Origin: Castor canadensis
Taxonomy: Eukaryota > Chordata > Mammalia > Rodentia > Castoridae
Direction: 5' to 3'
Length of the DNA: 64,000 nt
NCBI RefSeq assembly: GCF_047511655.1
Contig: NC_133400.1
Span: 7,088,001 to 7,152,000, forward strand
A program made the position numbers and the translations under genes. Positions 1 to 11,539 of the stretch are shown in pieces. Position 1 is the stretch's first letter; each line of letters starts with the position of its first letter. The notes beneath the pieces were generated by a model, which saw nothing but the letters and a program-made list of their open reading frames with translations, ran no database searches and was not told the DNA's origin.

Positions 1-673
1 AATGAATTAAGAAAATGTGGTATCTATACACAATGAAATTTTATGCAGCCATGAAGAACGAAATGTTATCATTCGCTGGTAAATGGATGGAATTGGAGAA
101 CATCATTCTGAACAAGGTTAGCCTGGTCCAAAAGACCAAAAATCGTATGTTCTCCCTCATATGTGGGCATTAGATCAAGAGCAAACATAACAAGGGGATT
201 GGACTTTGAGCATGTGATAAAAGCGAGAGCACACAAGGGAGGGGTGAGGATAGGTAAGACACCTAAAAAATTAGCTAGCATTTGTTGCCCTTAATGCAGA
301 GAAACTAAAGCAGATACCTTAAAAGCAACTGAGGCCAATAGGAAAAGGGGACCAGGAACTAGAGAAAAGGTTAGATCAAAAAGAATTAACCTAGAATTTA
401 ACACACATGGACAGGAAATTAATGTAAGTCAACTCCCTGTGTATCTATCCTTATCTCAACCAGCAAAAACTCTTGTTCCTTCCTATTATTGCTGATACTC
501 TCTCTTCAACAAAATTAGAAATAAGGGCAAAATAGTTTCTGCTGGGTATTGAGAGGGTGGGGGGGGAGAGGGAGGGGGCAGAGTGGGTGGTTAAGGAAGG
601 GGGTGGGGGCAGGGGGGAGAAATGACCCAAGCCTTGTATGTACATTTGATTAATAAATCAATAAAAAAAAAAG
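1..673 (+). mobile_element. L1 3' end (ORF2 tail, 3' UTR, poly-A)
   Basis: The segment begins inside the last part of L1 ORF2 (reading like EFYAAMKK and KWMELENI, with changes). It runs through a 3' UTR with a G-rich purine tract (about 551-618) and ends in an A-rich tail at about 660-673. The left end is cut by the window edge. The same 3' UTR occurs in reverse orientation at 3.35, 60.24 and 63.84 kb, so these belong to one young L1 family. Confidence 0.9.
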
Positions 674-890
674 AAATTCTTCCTTTGACAAAGATGTGTT
701 CTGTTCACTTGCCCAATTCTTCACTGGGTAATTGACTCTCTGACAGTTTAGTTTTTTGAGCTCCCTGTAAATTCTGGTTATTAATCTCTCGTGAGCTGAA
801 TAGGTGACAAAGATTTTCTTCCATTCTTTGGGCTCCCTCTTCAGTCTGCTGAGCATTCCCTTTTTAGTTTCATGTAACACTATTTCTCAA
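674..890 (-). mobile_element. Diverged L1 ORF2 fragment
   Basis: The minus strand translates to LSRLKREPKEWKKIF and [15 protein letters not shown], matching the C-terminal part of L1 ORF2 protein. It is an isolated 5'- and 3'-truncated fragment abutting the poly-A of the preceding L1. Confidence 0.8.
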
Positions 891-904
891 TCCTTTCTCT
901 CAAT

Positions 905-1101
905 AGCTGATCCATTGGAATTCTATTTAAGCATTAAGGTTTGTATTAATCATTGAAAACCAGACAGGAATAAAAGAGAATGATGGAGAAGATGAATTCA
1001 ATTATTATATGTTGTAAGAACTTTGGTAGATGTCATAATGTATCCTTAGCATAATAATAAAAAACTAAATTAAAGAAAAACCAAAAAAAAAAAAAAAGAA
1101 A
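905..1101 (+). mobile_element. Retroposon 3' tail with poly-A
   Basis: An AT-rich tail with AATAATAAAA-type signals ends in an A-run at 1079-1098. It looks like the 3' end of a retroposed element, but I cannot name the family. Confidence 0.4.
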
Positions 1102-1104
1102 TGA

Positions 1105-1870
1105 ATATAGATACTTCTCCTTGCTTTTGGGACCTGTTTGCTTGAAAAGTCCTTTTCCATACTTACTCTAAGCCAATGTTTTTCTTTGCCAGTGAGGTAT
1201 ACTTCTGGTAGGCAACAAGTGATCAGTTCTTGTTTTTTAATCCAACCTGTCCATCTATGTCATATGTATTTCCTGTCATTTGTTGTTTCTGTGATGCTTG
1301 CTTCTTTTCTAATCCTCATTTGCTTATCAATTTGTCTACTGGGATTTATTCTTTCCTTATTTTCCTGGTTGCATTTATCTTCCCCCTTCTAGATATAAGA
1401 TTATTTTAAGTATCTTCTGCAGTGCTGGTTTAGTGGTCATGAATTCCTTAAGTTTTTGTTTATTCTGGAAGGTTTTTATTTCTCCTTCAACTATGAAGAA
1501 CAGCATTGCTGGATTTAGTAATCTAGGTTGACAGCTCTTTCAGGGCTTGAAATACATCATTCCATGCTCTAATTGCTTTTAGAGTTTTTGTTGAGAAATC
1601 TGCAGTTTTTCTGATGGGTTTGATTTTATATGTGACTTCTCACTTCTCTCTTGAAGCTTTCAATTTTCTTTCCTTGTTCTACATATTTAGTGTTTTAACT
1701 ATAATATGTCTGGGGAAGTTTTTTTTTATCTTGTCTGTTTGGTATCCTAAAAGTTTCCTGTAGTTGGATAATCCACTCTTTCTCAAGACTGAGGATTTTT
1801 CTGCTGTTATTTTATTGAATATGTTTTCTCTGTTTTTAGCCTGTACCTCTTCTCCTTCTTTTACCCATGA
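1105..1870 (-). mobile_element. Old L1 fragment: ORF1 3' end to ORF2 5' end
   Basis: Read on the minus strand, this contains the L1 ORF1 C-terminal region (degraded remnants of the ADFSxxTLKA-RAWxDV type) and then the inter-ORF and early ORF2 region. Several stops and indels show it is an old copy. The homologous region of the + strand L1 is at about 6.35-6.95 kb. Confidence 0.7.
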
Positions 1871-1935
1871 GCCTCCTTCCCCCTGATTCCTGAATAGCTG
1901 CTATTATAGGTGTGTGCCAACTTGCCCAGCTGTAA
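1871..1935 (-). mobile_element. B1-like SINE fragment
   Basis: A short piece on the minus strand resembles the start of a 7SL-derived SINE (complement of GCCTCC...ATTATAGGTGTGTGCCA...GCCCAGCTG). Heavily truncated. Confidence 0.45.
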
Positions 1936-1954
1936 ATGGTTTTCCTTTATTAAA

Positions 1955-2105
1955 AAATCATGTATGTCTTTTTTATATAGTCATCCTTAATATCTATATA
2001 GTATTCCATTGTATAAAAAGATCATAATTTACATAAAAATTAAAATTTTACTGGATTTTTGCCTGTTATAAATGATGCTTAGTTCTGTATACATTTTGAC
2101 AATAT
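1955..2105 (-). mobile_element. Old L1 3' fragment
   Basis: The text around TATAGTATTCCATTGTATAA is the usual antisense signature of the end of L1 ORF2 (NGxxxxxYxME-type segment). Both ends are degraded. Confidence 0.5.
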
Positions 2106-2129
2106 GTCCTGTTATTCTGAAAAATAAAT

Positions 2130-3350
2130 TCGGTGAAAACCCCATGCAGCACAGCCAGCAAGGCATGTCCCACCCTGGGAAAAAAGCCCCCTGGTTGCTT
2201 CTCTCTCTCTCTTTTTTTTCTCCCAATAAGCAGAAGACAGAGCATCAATCAGAATCAAACTCTGCAACATCCTGGACCCCTAACCTGTGGAAAGCCTCCC
2301 CACCTCATGCTATTTCTTCCTGCCAGCCAGTTCCAAAGCTGCTTGCATGAATCTGTAGAACAAAGAGGTGAGCATCACACACCACACCCAACTCCCCTAC
2401 CCAGCCCCTGGACAGACTGACCCCCCCACTCAACAAAACTAGAAAGTGTAAACAGCAAGCTGTACTCTAACACCAACAGTGGAGGTGGGGGTGGAACACT
2501 GGAACCTTCCCTGGAGACCTGTGGAGCAAGGAGCTTAACGGTCAGTGCCGAACTCTGAATGAATGAATACAGGAAAAGCAACAAAGGCTGAGAGTGGCAG
2601 CAGGGTGACAAGCCAACCTCCCAAAGTGGGCCAGGTGGTAGATCCCAGATCTGATCTTGTGGGACAGAGGGGAGTATTCAAAATTGAATTACCTCACCTT
2701 GCTGGGGGAGGAGCTGACCAAACAGAGTTGCAGCTGAAGGGCAATGTAGCTGCTGCCTGGTGAAAACAACAGCTCTGACCACCCTGCACAAACTGGCAGA
2801 GTACCTCAGCTCCCAACTGCAACTTGCCCTGTGGACAGAAGGAACCAAATACTACTCACAAGCCAGTTGCCTGATGAGACCATTTCAGAGCTTCTGCTTG
2901 AATGCCAATACCATGATTGGATGCCTAAGGAATAACTCCAAACTTTTACCAACAGACTGTTGTTCCTATACCTGTTTTTTTTTCTGTATTATTAACTTCA
3001 CCATCACCATTTTCATATCCCTAATCTTACCCTCTTCAGTTTCCCTCTTTTTCCTGTGCTACAATCCATTGCTCTCCCAACTACTCTTTCTGCCCTTCTC
3101 ATCCACTTTTCCCCCATCTTCACTTCACCTTCCCCTCCCACCCTACCACAACCTGTCACCACACTACTCCTCCCTCCTACACACTCACCACCCACTGACT
3201 AGCCTACTGTACCAAGTGCACACAATCCCAGCCCCTCTAACCCCCAACACGAGCACCCTCCACTACAACAGAAATACACCTAAACATGAACAAGGGCCAC
3301 AAACCCAGAAGTCCCTGTACCTGTTTCCCCACCCACCCACCCCTTTTTCT
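2130..3350 (+). mobile_element. Older + strand L1, 5' part (5' UTR and ORF1 start region)
   Basis: This GC-richer leader runs into a pyrimidine-rich stretch and is interrupted by the minus-strand L1 at 3351. It resumes at 5799 with ORF1-like sequence, so it is read as the 5' UTR and early part of the same + strand L1. The exact 5' boundary is uncertain; 2107-2130 are possible. No uninterrupted ORF1 survives. Confidence 0.6.
3337..3350. repeat. Target-site duplication, left copy (nested L1)
   Basis: Identical 14-mer to 5785-5798, flanking the nested minus-strand L1. It marks insertion by target-primed reverse transcription. Confidence 0.9.
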
Positions 3351-5784
3351 TTTTTTTTCCTTTTATTATTCATATGTGCATACAAAGCTTGGATCATTTC
3401 TCCCCCCTACCCCCACCCCTTCTCTTACCACCCACTCTGCCCCCTCCTTCTCCCCCCCAACCCCTCAATACCCAGCAGAAACTATTTTGCCCTTATTTCA
3501 AATTTTGTTGAAGAGAGAGTATAAGCAATAATAGGAAGGAACAAGAGTTTTTGCTGGTTGAGATAAGGATAGATATACAGGGCATTGACTCACTTTAATT
3601 TCCTATGTGTGTATGTTACCTTCTAGGTTAATTCTTTTTGATCTAACCTTTTCTCTAGTTCCTGTTTCCCTTTTCCTATTGGCCTCAGTTGCTTTTAAGG
3701 TATCTGCTTTAGTTTCTCTGCATTAAGGGCAACAAATGCTAGCTAATTTTTTAGGTGTCTTATGTATCTTCACCCCTCCCTTATGTGCTCTCACTTTTAT
3801 CATGTGCTCAAAGTCCAATCCCCTTGTTGTGTTTGCCCTTGATCTAATGTCCACATATGAGGGAGAACATATGATTTTTGGCCTTTTGGGTCAGGCTAAC
3901 CTCACTCAGAATGATGTTCTCCAATTCCATCCATTTACTGGTGAATTATAACATTTCGTACTTCTTCATGGCTGCATAAAATTCCATTGTGTATAAATAC
4001 CACATTTTCTTAATCCATTCATCAGTGGTGGGGCATCTTGGCTGTTTCCATAACTTGGCTATTGTGAACAGTGCCGCAATAAACATGGGTGTGCAGGTGC
4101 CTCTGGAGTAACCTGTGTCACAGTCTTTTGGGTATATCCCCAAGAGTGGTATTGCTGGATAAAATGGTAGATCGATGTCTAGCTTTTTAAGTAGCCTCCA
4201 AATTTTTTTCCAGAGTGGTTGTACTAGTTTACATTCCCACTAACAGTGTAATAAGGTTCCTTTTTCCCCGCATCCTCGCCAACACCTGTTGTTGGTGGTG
4301 TTGCTGATGATGGCTATTCTAACAGGGGTGAGGTGGAATCTTAGCGTGGTTTTAATTTGCATTTCCTTTATTGCTAGAGATGGTGAGCATTTTTTCATGT
4401 GATTTTTGGCCATTTGAATTTCTTCTTTTGAGAAAGTTCTGTTTAGTTCACTTGCCCATTTCCTTATTGGTTCATTAGTTTTGGGAGAATTTAGTTTTTT
4501 AAGTTCCCTATATATTCTGGTTATCAGTCCTTTGTCTGATGTATAGTTGGCAAATATTTTCTCCCACTCTGTGGGTGTTCTCTTCAGTTTAGAGACCATT
4601 TCTTTTGATGAATAGAAGCTTTTTAGCTTTATGAGGTCCCATTTATCTATGCTATCTCTTAGTTGCTGTGCTGCTGGGGTTTTGTTGAGAAAGTTCTTAC
4701 CTATACCTACTAACTCCAGAGTATTTCCTACTCTTTCCTGTATCAACTTTAGACTTTGGGGTCTGATATTAAGATCCTTGATCCATTTTGAGTTAATCTT
4801 GGTATAGGGTGATATACATGGATCTAGTTTCAGTTTTTTGCAGACTGCTAACCAGTTTTCCCAGCAGTTTTTGTTGAAGAGGCTGCTATTTCTCCATCGT
4901 ATACTTTTAGCTCCTTTGTCAAAGACAAGTTGGTTATAGTTGTGTGACTTCATATCTGGGTCCTCTATTCTGTTCCACTGGTCTTCATGTCTGTTTTTGT
5001 GCCAGTACCATGCTGTTTTTATTGTTATTGCTTTGTAATATAGTTTGAAGTCAGGTATTGTGATACCTCCTGCATTGTTCTTTTGACTGAGTATTGCCTT
5101 GGCTATTCGTGGCCTCTTGTGTTTCCATATAAATTTAACAGTAGATTTTTCAATCTCTTTAATGAATGTCATTGGAATTTTGATGGGAATTGCATTAAAC
5201 ATGTAGATTACTTTTGGGAGTATCGACATTTTACTATGTTGATTCTACCAATCCATGAGCATGGGAGATCTCTCCACTTTCTATAGTCTTCCTCAATCTC
5301 TTTCTTCAGAAGTGTATAGTTTTCCTTGTAGAGGTCTTTCACATCTTTTGTTAGGTTTACACCTAGGTATTTGATTTTTTTTGAGGCTATTGTAAGTGGA
5401 ATTATTTTCATACATTCTTTTTCAGTTTGCTCATTTTTAGTGTATAGAAATGCTAATGATTTTTCTATGTTGATTTTATATCCTGCTACTTTGCTGTAGC
5501 TATTGATTATGTCTAGAAGCTTCTGAGTAGAGTTTTTTGGGTCTTTAAGGTATAGGATCATGTCATCTGCAAATAGGGATATTTTGACAGTTTCTTTACC
5601 TATTTATACTCCTTTTATTCCTTCTTCTTGCCTAATTGCTCTGGCTAGGAATTCCAGTACTATGTTGAATAGGAGTGGAGATAGTGGGCATCCTTGTCTG
5701 GTTCCTGATTTTAGAGGGAATGGTTTCAGTTTTTCTCCATTAAGTATAATGCTGGCTGTAGGTTTGTCATGTATAGCTTTTATA
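3351..5784 (-). mobile_element. Younger 5'-truncated L1 nested in the + strand L1
   Basis: The 3' tail lies at the left (T-run after 3350). The element carries the 3' UTR and the C-terminal half of ORF2, including the [11 protein letters not shown] reverse-transcriptase motif at about 5545-5577 and the [14 protein letters not shown] segment at about 5680-5720. A 14-base duplication, CCACCCCTTTTTCT, flanks it at 3337-3350 and 5785-5798 without mismatch. ORF2 is broken by a stop at about 5601-5603, a one-base deletion in a T-run near 5230, and a TAG stop near 4238-4240. Compared with the 60.2-kb copy these are few lesions, so the insertion is fairly recent. It is not competent, being 5'-truncated. 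Confidence 0.93.
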
Positions 5785-5798
5785 CCACCCCTTTTTCT
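5785..5798. repeat. Target-site duplication, right copy (nested L1)
   Basis: Identical to 3337-3350. The interrupted + strand L1 resumes immediately after it. Confidence 0.9.
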
Positions 5799-8700
5799 GC
5801 CCTCACTTTTTAGTGCCATCTTTACCAATTACCCAAATTTCTAAATGTGGAAATTATCACCAAGAGGAGTTGAACAAAGATATGGACAACCTTCGAAAAA
5901 AGAATCAAACATTAATCCTGGAAATAAGTCCCTTTAGTCAAACAAAAAACCATGGTGGAGGTTCACTCCAGTGGACTAGAACAAGTGGAAGACAGAATCT
6001 CAGAGCTCAAAGATAAAACAGAAATTAAAGAAAAAAACAGAAGAACTCTTAGTCAAACAACTCAAGAGCTGTGAAAGGAATATGCAGTAACTCAGCAACT
6101 TCATCAAATATCAAATCTGAGAATCATGGGCATTGAAGAAGGAGAAGAGATGCAAACCAAAGGGATGCATAATATATTCAGTAAAATAATAACAAACAAT
6201 TACCCAAATCTTGAGAAAGTGTTGCCCATTCAGGTATAGGAAGCCTCCAGGACACCAAACAGACTTGATCAAAATAGAACCTATCCCTGGCATATTATCA
6301 CTAAAACAATAAGCACAGAGAACAGAGTAAGAATATTGATGACTGTAAGAGAGAAAAAACAAATAACATATAAAGGTAAACCCACCAAAACAACAGCAGA
6401 TATCTCAATGGAAACCTTAAAAGCATGAAGGGTATGGAGTGAGGTATATCCAGACTGAATGAAAATAATTTCAGCCCTAGGACACTCTACCCAGCAAAAC
6501 TATCATTCAAAATTGACAGAGCAATAAAAATCTTCCATGATAAACAGAAACTAAAACAATATATGACCACCAAGCCACCTACAGAATATTCAATAAGGAA
6601 TTCTGCACACAGAAGATGAAAGCAAACAAAACCATGAGAGGATGGGATCTATCAAACCACAGGAGAAGAAAAGACAAATAATCAGAGAGTAGCATTGTTT
6701 CAGCTGCACAGAATCAATTCCTTAAACAACAAAAACAATCAAATGACAGGAATCACCACATACCTATCAATATTAATACTGAATGTCAATGAACTCAACT
6801 CCCCCATCAAAAGACACTGTTTGGCAAACCGGATTAAAAAGGAAGAGCTGACAATCTGTTATTTACAAGAGGCCCATCTCATTGACAGAAATAAACACTA
6901 GTGTAGGGTGAAAGTCTGGAAGAAGATTTACCAAGCCAGTGGCCCCCAAAACAGGTAGGAGTAGCAATACTTATATCAGATAAAGTAGACTTCAAACTTA
7001 CATTGATCAAAGAGATAAAGAAGGTCATTTCATACTAATAAAAGGAGCAATTCATTAAAAGGAAATAACAATTATCAACCTATATACACCCAATGTTAGT
7101 GTACCCAATTTAATCAAACATACACTAAAGGATTTAATAGCACATATAGACTTCAACACAGTGGTTGTGGGAGACTTTAATACCTCTCTATCACCAATAG
7201 ATAGGTCATCCAGACAAAAAAGCAACAAAGAAATCCTAGAACTAAATGACACCATAAAGCATATGGACATAACTGATGACTACATCATCCAGCAACAGCA
7301 CAATATACATTCTTTTCAGCAGCCCATGGAACTTTTTCCAAAATAGATTATATCTTAGCAAGACTCAGCAAATATTAGAAAATAGAAAAAATCTCCTGCG
7401 TTCTATCTGATAGCAATGCATTAAAACTAGAACTCAACAACAAAAACAATAGTAGAAAATATGCAACTAACTGGAGGCTGAAGTGTACATTGCTCAATGA
7501 TTAGTGTGTCATAGAAGAAATAAGAAACAAAATCAAAAGTTTCCTGGAATTTAATTAAAATGAAAACACCACCTACCAGAACCTATGGAACACAACAAAG
7601 GCAGTCCTAAGAGGAAAGTTTGTATCCATGAGTACATATATTAAAAGGAAAGAAAGATCTCAAAGAAATGACCTAATGCTACATCTGAAACTCCTGGAAA
7701 AACAAGAAAAAGCAAAACCCAAATCAAGCAGAAGTAGAGAAATAATTAAAATAAGGGCCAAAATTAATGAAATAGAGACCAAAAAAAAAAAAAAAAAAAA
7801 AAAAACCATACAAAGAATCAATGAAACAAAAAGCTGGTTCTTAAAAAAAAAAAAAAACAAGATTGTCAAAACCCTGGCAAATCTGACTAAGATGAGGAGG
7901 GGAAAGACCCAAATTAGTAAAATCAGAAACGAAAAAGGGGAGATAACAACAAACACCAAGGACATCTAGGGACCCATCAGAGACTATTTTGAGAAACTGT
8001 ATTCCAATAAATTGGAAAATCTTGAAGAAATGGACAAATTTCTAGATACTTATGACCATCCAAAACTGAACCTAGAGGATATTAACCACCTAAACAGATC
8101 TATAACACATAATGAAATTGAAGCAGCAATAGAGTCTCCCCCGCCCCCGAAAAAAGTCCAGGAGATTCTCTGCTGAATTCTACCAGACCTTTAAAGAAGA
8201 ACTAATAGCAACACTCCTTAAACTTATCCATGAAATAGAAAGGGAAGGAATACTGCCTGACTCATTCTATGAAGCCAGTATTACACTCATCCCCAAACTG
8301 GACAAGGACACATCCAAAAAGGAGAACTACAGGCCAATCTCCTTAATGAACATTGATGCAAAAATCCTCAATAAAATAATGACAAACTGAATCCAACAAC
8401 ATATCAGAAAGATCATTCACCATGATCAAGTCACCTTCATTCCAGGGATTCAGGGATGGTTCAATATACACAAATCAATAAATGTAATACAGCACATTAA
8501 CAGAAGCAAGACAAAAACCACTTGATCATCTCAAAAGATGCAGACAAAGCCTTTGATAAGATTCAACACAATTTCATGATAAATGCTCTAATAAAACTAG
8601 GAATAAAAGGAATGTACCTCAACATAATAAAGTCTATATATGACAAAGCTATAGCCAACATCATACTTAATGGGGAATAACTGAAACCATTTCCCCTAAA

Positions 8701-9363
8701 GTCAGGAAGGAGACAAAGGTGCCCACTTTCCCCACTCCTATTCAATATCATCCTGGAATTCCTAGCCAGAGAAATAAGGGAAGAAGAAGAAATAAAAGCA
8801 ATACAAATAGGCAAAGAAATAGTCAAAGTATCCTGTTTGCAGATGACCCTATACCTCAAAGACCCAAAAACACTCCACCCCAAAACTCCTAGGCACCATA
8901 AACAGCTTCAGCAATGTAGCAGGATGCAAAATCAAGTTACAAAAATCAGTAGCTTTTTTATACACCAACAATGAACAAATTGAGACAGAATATAGGAAAA
9001 CAATTCCATTTACAATAGCCTTAAAAAAAATCAAATACCTAGGAAAAAATTTAACAAAGGATGTGAATGACCTCTACAAGGAGAACTACAAACCACTGAA
9101 GAAAGAGATCGAGGAAGACTACAGAAGGTGTACCATGCTCATGGATTGGTAGAATCAACATAGTAAAAATGGCTATACTACCAAAAGCAATCTACATGTT
9201 TAATGCAATTCCCATCAAAATCCCAATGACTTTCATCACAGAAACTGAAAAATCTACCCTAAAGTTCATTTGGAAACATGAAAGACCATGAATAGCCAGG
9301 GCAATACTGAGCAAAAAGAACAATGCTGGAGGTATTGCAATACCTGACTTCAAACTATACTAG
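5799..9363 (+). mobile_element. Older + strand L1, middle part (ORF1 remainder, ORF2 endonuclease and RT)
   Basis: ORF1 remnant: a coiled-coil part (VEDRISELKDKTEIKEK, about 5967-6030), then the RNA-binding part (NNYPNLEKVL, TPNRLDQNR, TYKGKPTKTTADISMETLKA pieces, about 6190-6430). ORF2 begins about 6735 with the endonuclease (LNVNELNSPIKRH; LQEAHL, where the catalytic Glu is kept; VVGDFNTSLSPIDR at 7161). The RT region has [10 protein letters not shown] near 8720 and a broken FADD region near 8835. Many stops and frameshifts make this an old, dead copy. An A-run at 7780-7804 interrupts it. Confidence 0.88.
7780..7804 (+). repeat. Poly-A run inside L1 ORF2
   Basis: An uninterrupted A-run, probably a slippage expansion of an A-rich codon stretch in the old L1. 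Confidence 0.9.
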
Positions 9364-9931
9364 TGTGGGAGACCAGTAACTAAATAGACTAAGAAGAAAC
9401 CTTGATGAGCATGGCCATCTCAAGGTCCTTTGTGCTGAGAAGGCAAGGCCTCCGGCTCGAAGAAGTGAGCAAGGTTCAGCAAGGCTGCCTTGCAAGAGGG
9501 GAGACTGAAGCAGTGGAAGTAGACCTTGACATGAGCATGGCTCTGTCAAGGCCTTCTTGGCTGATAGGCATGGACCCGGCCAAGGGGAGGCAAGGGTCAG
9601 CAAGACTGCCTTGCAAGAAAAACTGGACATGCTGACCTGGGCAAGATAGTCTATATTAAATAACATGCGTACTAATACCATAGCTGCTCTGTTTCTGCCA
9701 CCTATGTGACTGGACCCATGAGAACTCTATCCACATATCACCCTGCTTTCCCATACATGCTGTATAAATAAATGTGCTTGGAGGTGGCGGGGGTCACCAG
9801 CATCTCTCATCAGGAATGTCAGACCCATCCGACCCCAGCTTTCTCTATGTCTGTCTTTGTGTCTTTTTCTTAATCCCCAGTTGCCCCTAGTTAGGTCAAT
9901 GGACCTGCTCATGCTGGCTGTGAGATTTACA
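9364..9931 (+). mobile_element. LTR-like insertion in the + strand L1 ORF2
   Basis: ORF2 sequence breaks at CAAACTATACTA (about 9362) and continues at CAGAGCCATAGCGATAAAAAC. The insert starts TGTGGGAGAC. It holds two diverged copies of a 95-100-base direct repeat (about 9405-9505 and 9528-9620), a TATAAATAAA box near 9762, and a C/T-rich downstream part like R-U5. This layout fits a solo endogenous retroviral LTR in + orientation. No clear target duplication was found, so the ends are approximate and the retroviral class is not assigned. Confidence 0.6.
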
Positions 9932-11510
9932 GAGCCATAGCGATAAAAACAGCATGGAACCGGCACAAAAACAGATAGGAAGGCCAGTGGAACAGAATAG
10001 AGGACCCGGATATGAATCCACACAGTTATATCCACCTTATTTTTGACAAAGACGCCAAAAACATATGATGGAGAAAAGACAGCCTCTTTAACAAATGTTG
10101 CTGGGAAAAGTGGTTATCTGCCTGCAGAAAACTGAAACTAGATCCATGTCTATCACCTGTACTAGTATCAATTCAAAGTGGATTAAGAACCTTAATATCA
10201 GGCCTGAAACCTTGCAGCTAGTACAGGAAAGAGCAGGGAATACTCTGGAAGCAATAGGTGTAAGCAAGGACTTCCTCAGTAGAACTCCAGCAGCCCCACA
10301 GCTAAGAGAAAGGATGGACAAATGGGACTCCGTGAAATTAAAACTCTGCACAACAAAAGAAACGGTCTCTAAATTGAAGAGACTACCCAAAGAGTGAGAG
10401 AAAATCTTTGCTAGCTATACATCAGACAATGCAGAATATACAGGGAGCTCAAAAAACTAAACTCCCCAACAATCAATGAATCAATAAAGAAGTGGGCATC
10501 TGAAATAAACAGAACTTTTTCAAAGGAAGAAATCCAAATGGCCAAAAACACATGAAAAAATGCTCTTCATCCCTGGCCATAAAGGAAATGCAAATCAAAA
10601 CCACACTAAGATTCTGCCTCACACCTGTTAGAATAGCTATCATCAAGAACACCACCAACAACAAATGTTGGTGAGGATGTGGGGGAAAAGGAACCCTCGT
10701 ACACTGCTGGAGGGAATGTAAGCTAGTACACCCACTTTGGAAAACAATATGGAGGCTTCACAAAAAACTGAACATTAGATCTGCCATATGATCCAGCAAT
10801 CCCACTCCTAGGAATATACCCGAAGGAATGCAACTCAGGTTATTACAAAGGCACCTGCACACCCATGTTTATTGCGGCACTATTCACAATAGCCAAGTTA
10901 CAGAAACAGCCAAGATGCCCCAGTACTGATGAATGGCTTAAGAAAATGTGATATTTATACACAATGGAATTTTATTCAGCTACAAAGAAGAATGAAATTT
11001 TGTCATTTGCAAGTAAATGGATGGAACTGGAGAACATCAACTTAAGCGAAGTTAGTCAGGCTCACAAGACCAAAAATCACATGTTCTCCCTCATATGCAG
11101 ATTATAGACCCAAGACAAATGCAATAATATTAATGGACATGGGTTGCACACTAAGGGGAGAACACACACTGGAGGAATAGGGAAAGGGAAGGAAACCTAA
11201 AATCTGAATGTGGTTGATGTAAATAAAGTAATCTTAAACTGGCGGCCACTATGGGAAGGGGACCAGGACGTAGTGAAGAGGTCTGGTAGAGATGAGCCAA
11301 ATCGGGCTGCAATACACATGTGCATGGAAGCAATGCTAAGAATCTGTCTGCATAGCTATCTTTATCTCAACTAGCAAAAATGCTGTGTCTTTCTTATTAT
11401 CTCTTACGTTTTCAACAAAATCAGAGAACAAGAGGGCGGAACAGGTTCTGCCTGGAGGCAGGGAGGAGGAGGCCCAATAAAATTAAAAATGTAATAAAAA
11501 AAGATAAATT
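9932..11510 (+). mobile_element. Older + strand L1, 3' part (ORF2 C-terminus and 3' UTR)
   Basis: It resumes with AxxNSxWxK-type ORF2 sequence ([28 protein letters not shown] near 10165-10250) and the C-terminal cysteine-region relatives. It continues with the tail (DEWLKKM..FYSATKKNE) at about 10930-11000 and a 3' UTR ending in AATAAAATTAAAAATG and an A-rich end at about 11480-11510. Multiple frameshifts. Confidence 0.88.
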
Positions 11511-11539
11511 CTAAGAAGTAGACTTTAGAGTAACTTTGT

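Noticed and set aside
2760-3524. 254-codon + strand frame
   Set aside because: It runs from an L1 5' region into the antisense 3' UTR of the nested L1 across the target-site duplication. It is a chance frame in pyrimidine-rich repeat DNA.
4240-5561. Possible functional reverse transcriptase gene
   Set aside because: It is the C-terminal part of a 5'-truncated L1 ORF2 with stops and a frameshift, so there is no intact enzyme.
7628-7969. Lys-rich 113-codon + strand frame
   Set aside because: It is a surviving piece of L1 ORF2 containing a poly-A expansion, not an independent gene.
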